Positions 15,737 through 22,994 of a stretch of 25,595 nucleotides of DNA are shown piece after piece (the first letter of the stretch is position 1; every line of letters begins with the position of its first letter). Source of the DNA: JBDNIO01 sp041688215 (GTDB lineage Bacteria > Pseudomonadota > Gammaproteobacteria > Nevskiales > Salinisphaeraceae); contig JBDNIO010000151.1 in the NCBI GenBank assembly GCA_041688215.1, positions 1 to 25,595 on the forward strand, read 5' to 3'. Made by a program: the position numbers and the translations under genes. Under the pieces are notes generated by a model. That model was given only the letters and a program-made list of their open reading frames with translations. It had not been told where the DNA came from and did not search any database.

Positions 15737-16030
15737 TTAACCGGCCTTCGCCTGCATGAAGCCCTGCATGAATGGATAGTCGATGTAGCCGCGTTCATCA
15801 CCGCCGTAGAACGAGTCGCTGTCGGGCTCATTCAACTCGGCGCCTTGGCGCAGGCGTTCCGGCAAATCAGGATTGGCGATAAAATTGCGGCCGTAAGCCA
15901 CTAAGTCCGCATCACCCGCATCACCCGCATCACCCGCAGCGATTGCGGCCTCGCCCGTGCCGCCTTCGTATTCGCCATTCACCATCAAATTTCCGTTATA
16001 TACAAACTTGAAGTAACTGGCCGGAATCGG
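15737..16030 (-). pseudogene. C-terminal remnant of an Old Yellow Enzyme (NemA-like) gene
   Basis: Only the last ~95 codons survive. The readable part, from about GADPIPASYFKF through NGNLMVNGEYEGGTGEAAIAAG, ADLVAYGRNFIANPDLPERLRQGAELNEP and FYGGDERGYIDYP, matches the C-terminal end of NemA/xenobiotic-reductase-type ene-reductases (normally ~360 residues). It has lost the FMN-barrel N-terminus and the catalytic region. There is no convincing start: the first near-start is TTG 15988, inside the conserved region. Upstream the frame runs into the antisense of the traX fragment. A 9-base tandem repeat has inserted extra Gly-Asp-Ala units. The right boundary is approximate. Confidence 0.8.
15909..15935. 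repeat. Three tandem copies of a 9-base unit in the OYE remnant
   Basis: The unit gcatcaccc occurs three times in perfect tandem (15909-15917, 15918-15926, 15927-15935). On the minus strand it encodes Gly-Asp-Ala repeats where related enzymes have a single AAGDADLV. This is a typical replication-slippage expansion in a gene no longer under selection. Confidence 0.9.
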
Positions 16031-16039
16031 GTCTGCGCC

Positions 16040-16528
16040 GTGGCGAATATCGGCCTGTATACCAGCAACGCGAAGCAGTACCTGAAACTGCTGGTTTTGT
16101 TCGGTGTATTGTCACAACCGATTTACTGGTGGGCGCTGCCGTTTATTGTCGCCGCCGGCTGGTTCGTGGAATACGGCATGGAAGGCGTGGCGGTGATGAT
16201 TGCGATTGGCTACACCGTGGCTTCCATCCGCGATCGCGACCTGGCGCACCCGCTGACATTGCTCGGCGGACTGGTGATTATCTGGCTAGCCTGCTACATA
16301 AATACCGGCGGCTACGGTCTATCGGATATGCTCGGCAACGACTACGCGCCCTGGGTGATCCTGGCGTTCGCGCTCGGATTCATCACCCTGCATCCGCCTA
16401 TTGAAGAATTTGAAAAGCGATTCCGCTGGCCGGGGTTCCGGTTGTTTTTTTATGCCTATTACCCGGGGCATCTGGCAACGCTCGGGCTTATAGGCTTGCT
16501 GATTTTTGGCGTAGCCGGTGCCGGCTGA
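16040..16528 (+). pseudogene. 5'-truncated traX-family membrane protein gene
   Basis: From a GTG at 16040 the frame gives 162 residues, about 70-80 fewer than TraX-family proteins. The beginning, IGLYTSNAKQYLKLLVLFGVLSQPIYW, matches the middle of TraX (T.N..KYL.RL..F...SQ). The end, FRLFFYAYYPGHLATLGLIGLL, matches the family's C-terminal YPxHL motif. The missing N-terminus would hold the first helix and the DHxG...R.IGR.AFP.F region. Upstream codons in this frame show no such sequence. TraX proteins include F-pilin acetylase and many chromosomal homologues of unknown role. A shortened but expressed protein cannot be excluded. Confidence 0.7.
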
Positions 16529-16540
16529 TTAGTAATAACG

Positions 16541-17158
16541 CTATTTGCGTAACAGCCAGTTGCTAGCGCTGCGGCCCAGGCTTGCCAGCAAAGTCCGCCA
16601 GTCTTTCAAGTCCAACTCAACGGGCTTGCGAGCAGCTCTGGAGGCGCTTTGCCCTTTTTCAGCCGCGGCAATGCCCCGCCGGAACATGGCCTTCATCATA
16701 ATCGTGGCCTGCAGAAATTCCAGATACACATCGTCACCCAATTCGGGCGATTGCATGTAGGCATAGCGCGCGCCATCGGGCATGTTGATGTCACATACCA
16801 AGGCCAGGCCCTGGCCTTGCGAGCGCGCGATGTCGGCATGAATATCACGGCTCAAATACGCCGTGTGATGCAGGCCGTAAGTGCCCGACTCAATCATTTT
16901 GCGGTACGGGGACGGCGCGGTATTTTTCTGCTGGATAAGTTCGATCTGCATGTCGCCGCGGTAACTCAGGGCGACATCAATGAGCGGCTGGCTGGGTTGG
17001 CCGCGGTATTCACAATTCAGGCGCACATTACGGATGATGGTCCACGGCGCGACGCCAAGCTGGCGGGCCCAGACGTCAACTGCGCGATCGATATCCGCTA
17101 CGACATAGCCCAACTGGCGTATGTCACCAAATCCCTGGACGCCGGTGGATTCATTCAC
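16541..17158 (-). CDS. VOC-superfamily (glyoxalase/dioxygenase-like) protein
   Basis: The 205-residue product carries a vicinal-oxygen-chelate domain in its first ~150 residues: IRQLGYVVADIDRAVDVWARQLGVAPW starts the first beta-alpha-beta unit and GLHHTAYLSRDI the second. Likely metal ligands are the Gln/His near the start, the His in LHHTAY and the Glu in VYLEFLQ. The C-terminal 50 residues are basic and not part of the fold. The GTG at 17158 is chosen because it overlaps the Dabb stop by eight bases; the frame extends further but only as a shadow of Dabb. As last gene of the kstD operon it may isomerise or cleave an intermediate. It is too short to be an HsaC-type dioxygenase. Confidence 0.82.
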   Translation of the reverse strand: MNESTGVQGFGDIRQLGYVVADIDRAVDVWARQLGVAPWTIIRNVRLNCEYRGQPSQPLIDVALSYRGDMQIELIQQKNTAPSPYRKMIESGTYGLHHTAYLSRDIHADIARSQGQGLALVCDINMPDGARYAYMQSPELGDDVYLEFLQATIMMKAMFRRGIAAAEKGQSASRAARKPVELDLKDWRTLLASLGRSASNWLLRK

Positions 17159-17549
17159 TCGCGCGCGGCGCCACGGAAAAATCGAACACACGGTAGTGGT
17201 CCATGATCGGCGCAAATTCTGTTTTGACCGTGGATTTATGCAGGGGATGAACCAGATAATCCTGCAACGCCTGTTGGCTGGCGAAGCGCAGAGTCAGGCC
17301 CACGTCGTAGCCGTCCTCCACCACTCCACGTTCGCTGCGAATCACCTCCCCCACACGCAAATCCAGCACGCCGGGTACGTCGCGTAATTTCTGCGAGCCG
17401 GCAATGATCTGCGCGCGGTGCTCGGCGTTGCCCGGTTGCTTTAGCCAAACCAGCACAGCGTGCACCACACCCTGTTGAGGCGCAGGCTGGGCAAAAACAG
17501 GGCTCGCCGCGAGGAGTAAAACCAGTAGCAGGGATTTCAGTCGGGGCAT
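17151..17549 (-). CDS. Exported Dabb (dimeric alpha/beta barrel) protein
   Basis: From ATG 17549 the 132-residue product has a clear signal peptide (MPRLKSLLLVLLLAASPVFA-Q). The mature part is a stress-responsive alpha/beta-barrel domain: VVHAVLVWLKQPGN at its start and LQDYLVHPLHKSTV carrying the family's HPxH pattern. Dabb proteins are small dimers; known members include plant stress proteins and the polyketide cyclase of olivetolic acid synthesis. The start is one base after the flavoenzyme stop, and an extension to 17588 would spoil the signal peptide. Location outside the cytoplasm is unusual, since its operon partners have no signal peptides. Function unknown. Confidence 0.83.
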   Translation of the reverse strand: MPRLKSLLLVLLLAASPVFAQPAPQQGVVHAVLVWLKQPGNAEHRAQIIAGSQKLRDVPGVLDLRVGEVIRSERGVVEDGYDVGLTLRFASQQALQDYLVHPLHKSTVKTEFAPIMDHYRVFDFSVAPRASE

Positions 17550-17550
17550 G

Positions 17551-18816
17551 TCACGCAGCGGCAGGTTGGCGGTTTCGGGCCGGATCATTGGGTTGCTTGA
17601 GAATACAGGCCGTGCCGCCCGGTGTATGCATCAGGGCGACGCATTCATTGCAGGCGGTGCAACCGGATTCACGCGTGCTGCCGGCCTGGAACTGGTTGAC
17701 CAAATCCGGATCGTGGATTAGTGCGCGACCCATCACTACGCATTCAAAGCCGTCGGCCATCGCCTGCTCCACGCCGTCCATCGACTGCACGCCACCGAGG
17801 TAAGCCAGCGGCATTTGCAGCGCCGCTCGCACACGCCGCGAGTGTTCCAGAATATACATCGGTTCGAATGGCTTTTGCGGTTGGCGCAGACGCATGGTCA
17901 AACCCGCCATGGCCTTCAAAAACGGATTGGCAATGGAACCCGACATCGCCGCCGGCGGTAACGGACTACCGAAAATCGCCCACGGGGTTTCCACGTTCAT
18001 ACCGGCACTGAGCACCAACAGGTGCGCGCCGGCGTCTTGGAGCACGCGACCCACCGCAATTGTGTCGTCAACGACTGCGCCACCTTTGAACCCTTCCACC
18101 GTGCTGAGCTTGCAGATTACCGCCAGATCATTCCCGATAGCGTCCAGCACGCTCCGCAGAACCTCGGCCGGAAAGCGGGCTCTCTCCGTCGCATCACCAC
18201 CGTATTGATCACGCCGTTTGTTGTATGCCGGAGAGATAAACTGACTTAACAGATAGCCGTGACCCATATGGATTTCCACCGCGTCAAAGCCGGCCTCGCG
18301 CGCCAGTTTCGCGGCATCGGCGAACGCATCCGCAGTGGCGTGCATTTCGGTTTCAGACATCGCCTTTTTGAAATACCGGCCCACCATGATGCCTGCCGGG
18401 TTGATGCCGCCGGAGGAAGAACGCGGGTAACGCGTATACAATTCCGGCAAAAAATTGAATGCGCCACCGTGGGTAATCTGTGCGCACGCCGCGCCGCCCT
18501 GGGCGTGCACCGCATCGGTGAGCACCCGCAAATGGGGCAGCGTCTGTCGGTTCATTTCGATTTGGTCGACGAATGTGCGCCCGTCCGCATTCACTGCGCA
18601 GTAGGCCACGGTGGTCATGCCCGCACCACCAGCGGCTATTGCCTGATGGTGATCGACCAGCAATTTGCTTGGCACCCCGTTTGGGGCCATACCTTCGTTG
18701 GTGGCGGATTTTATGAAGCGGTTGCGGAGACGCAACGGACCGATCTGGACGGGGTCAAATGCTGTCGGTGGGTTATCCATCAACAGCTTGAGTCGCAGCG
18801 GACTGCTACGCGGCAT
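17551..18816 (-). CDS. OYE-family NADH:flavin oxidoreductase, 2,4-dienoyl-CoA-reductase type (barrel only)
   Basis: The 421-residue protein has an FMN-binding TIM barrel: FDPVQIGPLRLRNRFIKSATNEGM at the start, CAQITHGGAF in the middle, and EIHMGHGYLLSQFISPAYNKRRDQYGG as the active-site signature. Four cysteines near the end (C386, C389, C392, C404) sit where dienoyl-CoA reductases bind a 4Fe-4S cluster, but the following FAD/NAD domain of those ~650-residue enzymes is absent. It probably reduces or oxidises a conjugated enone. ATG 18816 overlaps the kstD stop; the internal ATG at 18780 (MDNPPTAF) is an equally good start by family length. Confidence 0.88.
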   Translation of the reverse strand: MPRSSPLRLKLLMDNPPTAFDPVQIGPLRLRNRFIKSATNEGMAPNGVPSKLLVDHHQAIAAGGAGMTTVAYCAVNADGRTFVDQIEMNRQTLPHLRVLTDAVHAQGGAACAQITHGGAFNFLPELYTRYPRSSSGGINPAGIMVGRYFKKAMSETEMHATADAFADAAKLAREAGFDAVEIHMGHGYLLSQFISPAYNKRRDQYGGDATERARFPAEVLRSVLDAIGNDLAVICKLSTVEGFKGGAVVDDTIAVGRVLQDAGAHLLVLSAGMNVETPWAIFGSPLPPAAMSGSIANPFLKAMAGLTMRLRQPQKPFEPMYILEHSRRVRAALQMPLAYLGGVQSMDGVEQAMADGFECVVMGRALIHDPDLVNQFQAGSTRESGCTACNECVALMHTPGGTACILKQPNDPARNRQPAAA

Positions 18817-20539
18817 TTACCATGTTATTGCTTTCAGCGTTGGCCAGATCTCTTGCGGCGAGCCAGCCGAACGTCATCGCCGGGCCAAGCGTAGCGCCGG
18901 GGCCGGGATAGGTGCGGCCCATGACCGCAGCCGAACAGTTGCCCACTGCATACAAGCCTGCGATTACGCTGCCGTCTTCGCGCACCACGCGAGCCGCTTC
19001 ATCTGTAAGCAATCCGCCCTTGGTGCCGACTTCGCCCGGCGTTAATCGCACCGCGTAGAAAGGCGCTTTCTGGACAGGCGCGAGACAGGGGTTGGGTTTT
19101 ACGCCGGGGTCGCCGTAGTAGCGTTGGAATACGTCGTCGCCCTTGCCGAATTGTTCGTCCTTGCCGGTGGCGGCATAGCGATTCATTTCATCTACGGACT
19201 GGGCCAGGCCGTCGGCATCGACCCCAATTTTGTTTGCCAGATCGGATAACGATTCTGCTTTCCAGTACACCTCGTTTTCCCACTCGGGCGGCAACTTTTT
19301 ATCCGGCTGAATACTCGCGGGCATCATCGGGCTCATTGGGTATTTTTTGCGGAAGGTGCCGTCGAAAATCAGCCAGCAGTCGCCGTTCATGCCGTTTTCG
19401 CCGCGGTCTTCAAGCATCGCGTAGACGAATTCGGTGTAAGGCAGTGCCTCGTTTACGAATCGTTGGCCGCGTGCGTTCACGGCGATACAGCCAGGCAGTT
19501 GGCGCTCCATGAACAGGCCGGCGGCGTGGGTCATGCCGGGCACAACAACGGACGGCGTGCCCCAGGTCAGGTCCATAAAGCCCAGCGCAGCGCCAACCTC
19601 AAGTCCGGCCTGGATGCCTTCGCCGTGATTGCAGCCCGGCGCGACGCTCCAGATGGCTTGCGTAGGTTTGGGCAGATATTGTTCGCGCATCTGCTGGTTG
19701 GATTCGAAGCCGCCGCAGGCGAGAACCACGCCGCGGGTGCCGGCGACGCGCAGTTTTTTGCCGCCTCGTTCCAGTTGCACGCCTGTAACGTGGCCATTGT
19801 TTTCAATCAGTGATTCAAAGCCGGTGTTCAGCCAAAGCGGCAGATTCTTCTGCTGCATAGCGTGGCGCAATTGCCCGATCAGGGCCTGACCTAGCTTGCC
19901 ACGGCGATCCCGCCAGGTGCGCTTGCGCCAGGCGAAATCGGTGAAGTAACGCCAAATCATTTTGATGGTCATCCAGATCCAGCCGGGGCCGCGCGACATC
20001 AGTGTGTGCGCCTCGACCTGGGTCATGCCCATGCGGCCCATGACCAGCGTGCTTTTATAAGGCTCGCGCAGGTTTTCAAACTCGTCGCCGAGTTTGGACA
20101 GGTCGAAAACTTCCGGCTCCATGGTGCGATAGCCGGGTTTGCCGCCGGGTTCGTTGGGGAAATAATCGGGATATTTCACTACAGAATTGAAGTGTACGTC
20201 GTGGTGCTCGACCATGTCGCGCACCATTTCGCGCGCCGAGTCCACATACACTTCGAGCTTGGAATCCGGCACTTCGCCACGCGTGAGATGTTTCGGATAC
20301 GTCAGCGCTTCTTCACGCGTATCGTTGCCGCCGACTGATTCGATCTGATCGTTGCACGGCACCCAGATGCCGCCGCCGGACACCGCGGAGGTGCCGCCGT
20401 AAACTGAATCTTTTTCAACCACCAGCACGGACAACCCTATCTGCGCGCAGCTTAACGCCGTGGTCATGCCGCCCGCGCCGGAGCCGACGACGACAACGTC
20501 GTATTCATGATCCCAGTCGGAATTAATTGCGTCATTCAT
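18806..20539 (-). CDS. KstD-like FAD-dependent 3-ketosteroid delta-1-dehydrogenase
   Basis: The 577 residues begin with an FAD Rossmann fold (YDVVVVGSGAGGMTTALSCA, then VVEKD, GGTSAVSGGGIWVP). They end with the family signature GLYAVGNCSAAVMGRTYPGPGATLGPAMTFGWLAARD. PFYAVRLTPGEVGTKGGL contains the Tyr and Gly at positions used by KstD for catalysis, and LPYTEFVYAML supplies a further candidate Tyr. KstD inserts a C1-C2 double bond in ring A of 3-ketosteroids; relatives act on other cyclic ketones and on fumarate-like acids, so the exact substrate is inferred. The ATG has no ribosome site, because a repeat element lies nine bases upstream. Confidence 0.85.
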   Translation of the reverse strand: MNDAINSDWDHEYDVVVVGSGAGGMTTALSCAQIGLSVLVVEKDSVYGGTSAVSGGGIWVPCNDQIESVGGNDTREEALTYPKHLTRGEVPDSKLEVYVDSAREMVRDMVEHHDVHFNSVVKYPDYFPNEPGGKPGYRTMEPEVFDLSKLGDEFENLREPYKSTLVMGRMGMTQVEAHTLMSRGPGWIWMTIKMIWRYFTDFAWRKRTWRDRRGKLGQALIGQLRHAMQQKNLPLWLNTGFESLIENNGHVTGVQLERGGKKLRVAGTRGVVLACGGFESNQQMREQYLPKPTQAIWSVAPGCNHGEGIQAGLEVGAALGFMDLTWGTPSVVVPGMTHAAGLFMERQLPGCIAVNARGQRFVNEALPYTEFVYAMLEDRGENGMNGDCWLIFDGTFRKKYPMSPMMPASIQPDKKLPPEWENEVYWKAESLSDLANKIGVDADGLAQSVDEMNRYAATGKDEQFGKGDDVFQRYYGDPGVKPNPCLAPVQKAPFYAVRLTPGEVGTKGGLLTDEAARVVREDGSVIAGLYAVGNCSAAVMGRTYPGPGATLGPAMTFGWLAARDLANAESNNMVNAA

Positions 20540-20547
20540 TTTTGATT

Positions 20548-20704
20548 AAACACAGGGGCACGGAGAAACAGAGACGAAACAAGAAGACTATTACCACGAA
20601 GGACACAAAGAACACGAAGATTAAGAACGCAATATCCAGGAGCTATAAACTGCAACCTTTGTGCTTTTGTGGTTTTTAAATGCTTATCTCCGCGCCTCTG
20701 CTGT
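20548..20704. repeat. Nested inverted repeat: type A outside, type B inside
   Basis: The outer arms are aaacacaggggcacggag (20548-20565) and ctccgcgcctctgctgt (20688-20704), imperfect complements with one gap and two mismatches. They resemble the 832-923 element. The inner arms are accacgaaggacacaaag (from 20593) and cctttgtgcttttgtggt (20656-20673), of the kind seen at 7308-7463. The element fills nearly all of the 173-base gap between the HsaA-like gene and kstD. No other feature is seen there. Confidence 0.75.
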
Positions 20705-20712
20705 AACACTGT

Positions 20713-21915
20713 TTAAATAAATACGTCGGTATTTTCCTTGCCGAATATCACGCTGCCGTAGTTGCGGCCGAACTGGTCCGGGTTGTTCGCAAAGTGCGCG
20801 CGCGCGGCGTAAATATCCAGCATGTAACGGTATAGTGGGAAGTCGGTGAAGATGCCGCGGCCGCCGCAGGCGGAGAACAACTGGTAGGCGTGTTTGGCGC
20901 TGCGTTCGACTACTTGCGCAGCCTGGAAGCGGAAATGGATGCGCTGCCCGAGGTCGTCCAGCAGTGACTCGCCGGCGCGGATTTTGCCCATAAGCACATC
21001 GAAGTTGCGTTCCATCACCAGCTTCATTTCGTCTATCGCAGCGCGGGTTTCGGCCACGGCCATTTGCGCAGGCGGCTGCTCGGCGGTCTTGTTGCCCATG
21101 TTGCCGACTTGTACGGAACCGAATTTGATGAATTCATCCAGCGCGCCCTGTAGCGCGCCGATGGCAGCGGAGGACACAGCGCGTACAAAAATCTGGCCAA
21201 ATGGCAGCTTGTAGAGGTCAGCCGGGAAGGCGTCCTTGCCGGGGTTGTTGCCGGTAAAACCGTCTTCTCCGCGGTGGGTGCGGTACTCGGGTACGAATAC
21301 GTCTTTAACCACAATGTCTTTACTGCCGGTACCTTTCAGCCCCATGGTGTGCCAGGTATCGACGATTTCGTAATCGGATTTAGGCAGCAGAAAGGTGCGA
21401 TATTCCGGCGGCGTGCCTTCTGCGCCGAAGATCAGGCCGCCAAGCAACACCCAATCGACATGATCGCAGCCGCTGGAAAAGCCCCAGCGCCCGCTGAACT
21501 TGAATCCACCTTCCACCGGGGTGACTTCGCCCTTCGGCATGTAGGTGGAACCGATCAGAACCTGCTGATCATCTTTCCACACATCCTCAGCAGCCTTGGG
21601 ATCGAACAGGGCAATCTGCCAGTTGTGCACGCCCACCACGCCATACACCCATGCAGTAGACATGCAGCCTTCGGCCAGGGTCATGCAGATTTCGTAGAAT
21701 ACCTGCGGGTCCATCTCGTAGCCGCCGTATTGTTTCGGCTTCAGGACTTCGAACAGGCCCGCGGCCTGCATATCGGCAATAGTTTCGCTGGGCAGGGAGC
21801 GGGCCTGGTCGGTTTGCTCGGCGCGCTTTTTCAAGCTCGGGACCAAGTCGCGGGCACTTTGTATAAGCGACTCCGGGGTTACGATATTCTGTACGCTCTC
21901 GCTTGGGGCTGACAT
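20713..21915 (-). CDS. HsaA-like flavin-dependent monooxygenase (acyl-CoA dehydrogenase fold)
   Basis: From ATG 21915 the product is 400 residues; a GGAG seven bases upstream favours this over ATG 21927. Its domain order is that of the acyl-CoA-dehydrogenase fold: helical N-terminus with GLFEVLKPKQYGGYEMDPQVFYEI, a beta domain (GGFKFSGRWGFSSGCDHVDWVLLG), and a helical C-terminus with LFSACGGRGIFTDFPLYRYMLDIYAARAH. The GGRGIFTDFPLYRYMRD-like end and SSGC motif match group D two-component monooxygenases such as HsaA (3-HSA hydroxylase, ~394 residues) and p-hydroxyphenylacetate hydroxylase, not CoA-substrate dehydrogenases. Such enzymes need reduced flavin from a partner reductase (HsaB); none is present here. 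It is divergent from the SDR at 22173. Confidence 0.82.
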   Translation of the reverse strand: MSAPSESVQNIVTPESLIQSARDLVPSLKKRAEQTDQARSLPSETIADMQAAGLFEVLKPKQYGGYEMDPQVFYEICMTLAEGCMSTAWVYGVVGVHNWQIALFDPKAAEDVWKDDQQVLIGSTYMPKGEVTPVEGGFKFSGRWGFSSGCDHVDWVLLGGLIFGAEGTPPEYRTFLLPKSDYEIVDTWHTMGLKGTGSKDIVVKDVFVPEYRTHRGEDGFTGNNPGKDAFPADLYKLPFGQIFVRAVSSAAIGALQGALDEFIKFGSVQVGNMGNKTAEQPPAQMAVAETRAAIDEMKLVMERNFDVLMGKIRAGESLLDDLGQRIHFRFQAAQVVERSAKHAYQLFSACGGRGIFTDFPLYRYMLDIYAARAHFANNPDQFGRNYGSVIFGKENTDVFI

Positions 21916-22036
21916 AGCTGTCTCCATGGTTTTTGTCGGTGTCCGGCGTAATGCGTAGACGCGCGGATTGCGATGAGCCTAACTATTCCACGCGAGCCGG
22001 CGCACATGCTTCGTCCAAAATGATTAGCGCATCTAG

Positions 22037-22060
22037 CCCTCCACCTGGCCCTCTACCTGG
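22037..22060. repeat. Short direct repeat in the divergent promoter region
   Basis: The 257-base region between the HsaA-like gene and the SDR gene must contain two divergent promoters. It holds two adjacent 12-base units, ccctccacctgg (22037-22048) and ccctctacctgg (22049-22060), with one difference. They could be regulator-binding sites, but no regulator gene is nearby and no convincing -10/-35 pair is visible. Confidence 0.35.
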
Positions 22061-22172
22061 CACCGCTACTACACCAAACTGACGAGTTCGTGCGGTCGGG
22101 CTTTTCGTATGATCGGGCACTCATCAACCGCATATAGTCGCGGCTGAACATGCATTGTAAGGACGCACGCCC

Positions 22173-22994
22173 ATGAGCCTATTCCCCGAATTCCACGACC
22201 GTTACGGCCCCTGGGCGGTGGTTGCCGGCGCTTCCGAAGGCATCGGCCAGGCCTATACGCACATCCTCGCGGAACGCGGAATCAACATCGTGACCCTGGC
22301 GCGGCGCATCGAGCCGCTGGAAAAAGACGCCGAGTTGATCCGCCGCCGCCACCGGGTGGAAGTACGCCCTGTTTCTTTGGACTTGGCGGCGCCCGATTTA
22401 CCGGAACAGTTCGACAAGGCGATCGAGGGACTCGACATCGGTCTGCTCATCTATAACGCCTGCTATTCCAAAATCGGCCCGTTCGTGGAGATGCCGCTGC
22501 AGCATTATTTATCCACTGTGGACGTCAACTGTCGCGGCCCGGTGGTACTCAGCCATCGCATCGCACCCAAATTAATTGAACGCGGCAAAGGCGGCATTAT
22601 TCTGATGACGAGCATGGCGGGTTTTCAAGGCTCCGCACTTGTAAGCACTTACGCCGCGACCAAAGCTTTCGACACCGTGCTCGCCGAAAGCCTGTGGGCA
22701 GAGCTCACGCCGCATGGCGTGGATGTGCTGGGCTGCATTGCCGGGGCCACCTCCACTCCGGACTTCAACCGCAAAACTCCGGAAGACAAAAAAGCCGGCG
22801 TTTTCCCGATGCGCCCGGAAGCTGTCGCACGCGAAGGCATCGCCGCGCTGGGCAAACGTCCTACTGTAACCGTCGGCCGTATTAACCGGTTCGCCGGCCG
22901 CGTAACCGGCCTGATGAGCCGCAAACAACGCACCAAGTTTTTCAGTAAAACCACACGCGACGTGTACGCAGACGTCCCGGAGACCGGACAATGA
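22173..22994 (+). CDS. Short-chain dehydrogenase/reductase, 17-beta-HSD-12-like
   Basis: The 273-residue protein begins FHDRYGPWAVVAGASEGIG, with the cofactor motif in the variant form AGASEGIG. It has NAC in place of NNAG (LLIYNACYSKIGPF), as in 17-beta-hydroxysteroid dehydrogenase type 12/ketoacyl reductase-like SDRs. The catalytic set is Ser in MTSMAGFQGS and Tyr/Lys in STYAATKAF. A basic C-terminal tail (SRKQRTKFF) may associate with the membrane. An AAGGAC ribosome site lies 12 bases upstream. It overlaps the next gene by four bases. Placement next to KstD- and 3-beta-HSD-like genes suggests steroid or lipid alcohol oxidation, though the substrate is inferred. Confidence 0.88.
   Translation: MSLFPEFHDRYGPWAVVAGASEGIGQAYTHILAERGINIVTLARRIEPLEKDAELIRRRHRVEVRPVSLDLAAPDLPEQFDKAIEGLDIGLLIYNACYSKIGPFVEMPLQHYLSTVDVNCRGPVVLSHRIAPKLIERGKGGIILMTSMAGFQGSALVSTYAATKAFDTVLAESLWAELTPHGVDVLGCIAGATSTPDFNRKTPEDKKAGVFPMRPEAVAREGIAALGKRPTVTVGRINRFAGRVTGLMSRKQRTKFFSKTTRDVYADVPETGQ

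Noticed and set aside
18259..18894. 211-codon plus-strand frame across the flavoenzyme and kstD ends
   Set aside because: Antisense to two clear coupled genes, with no recognisable motif.
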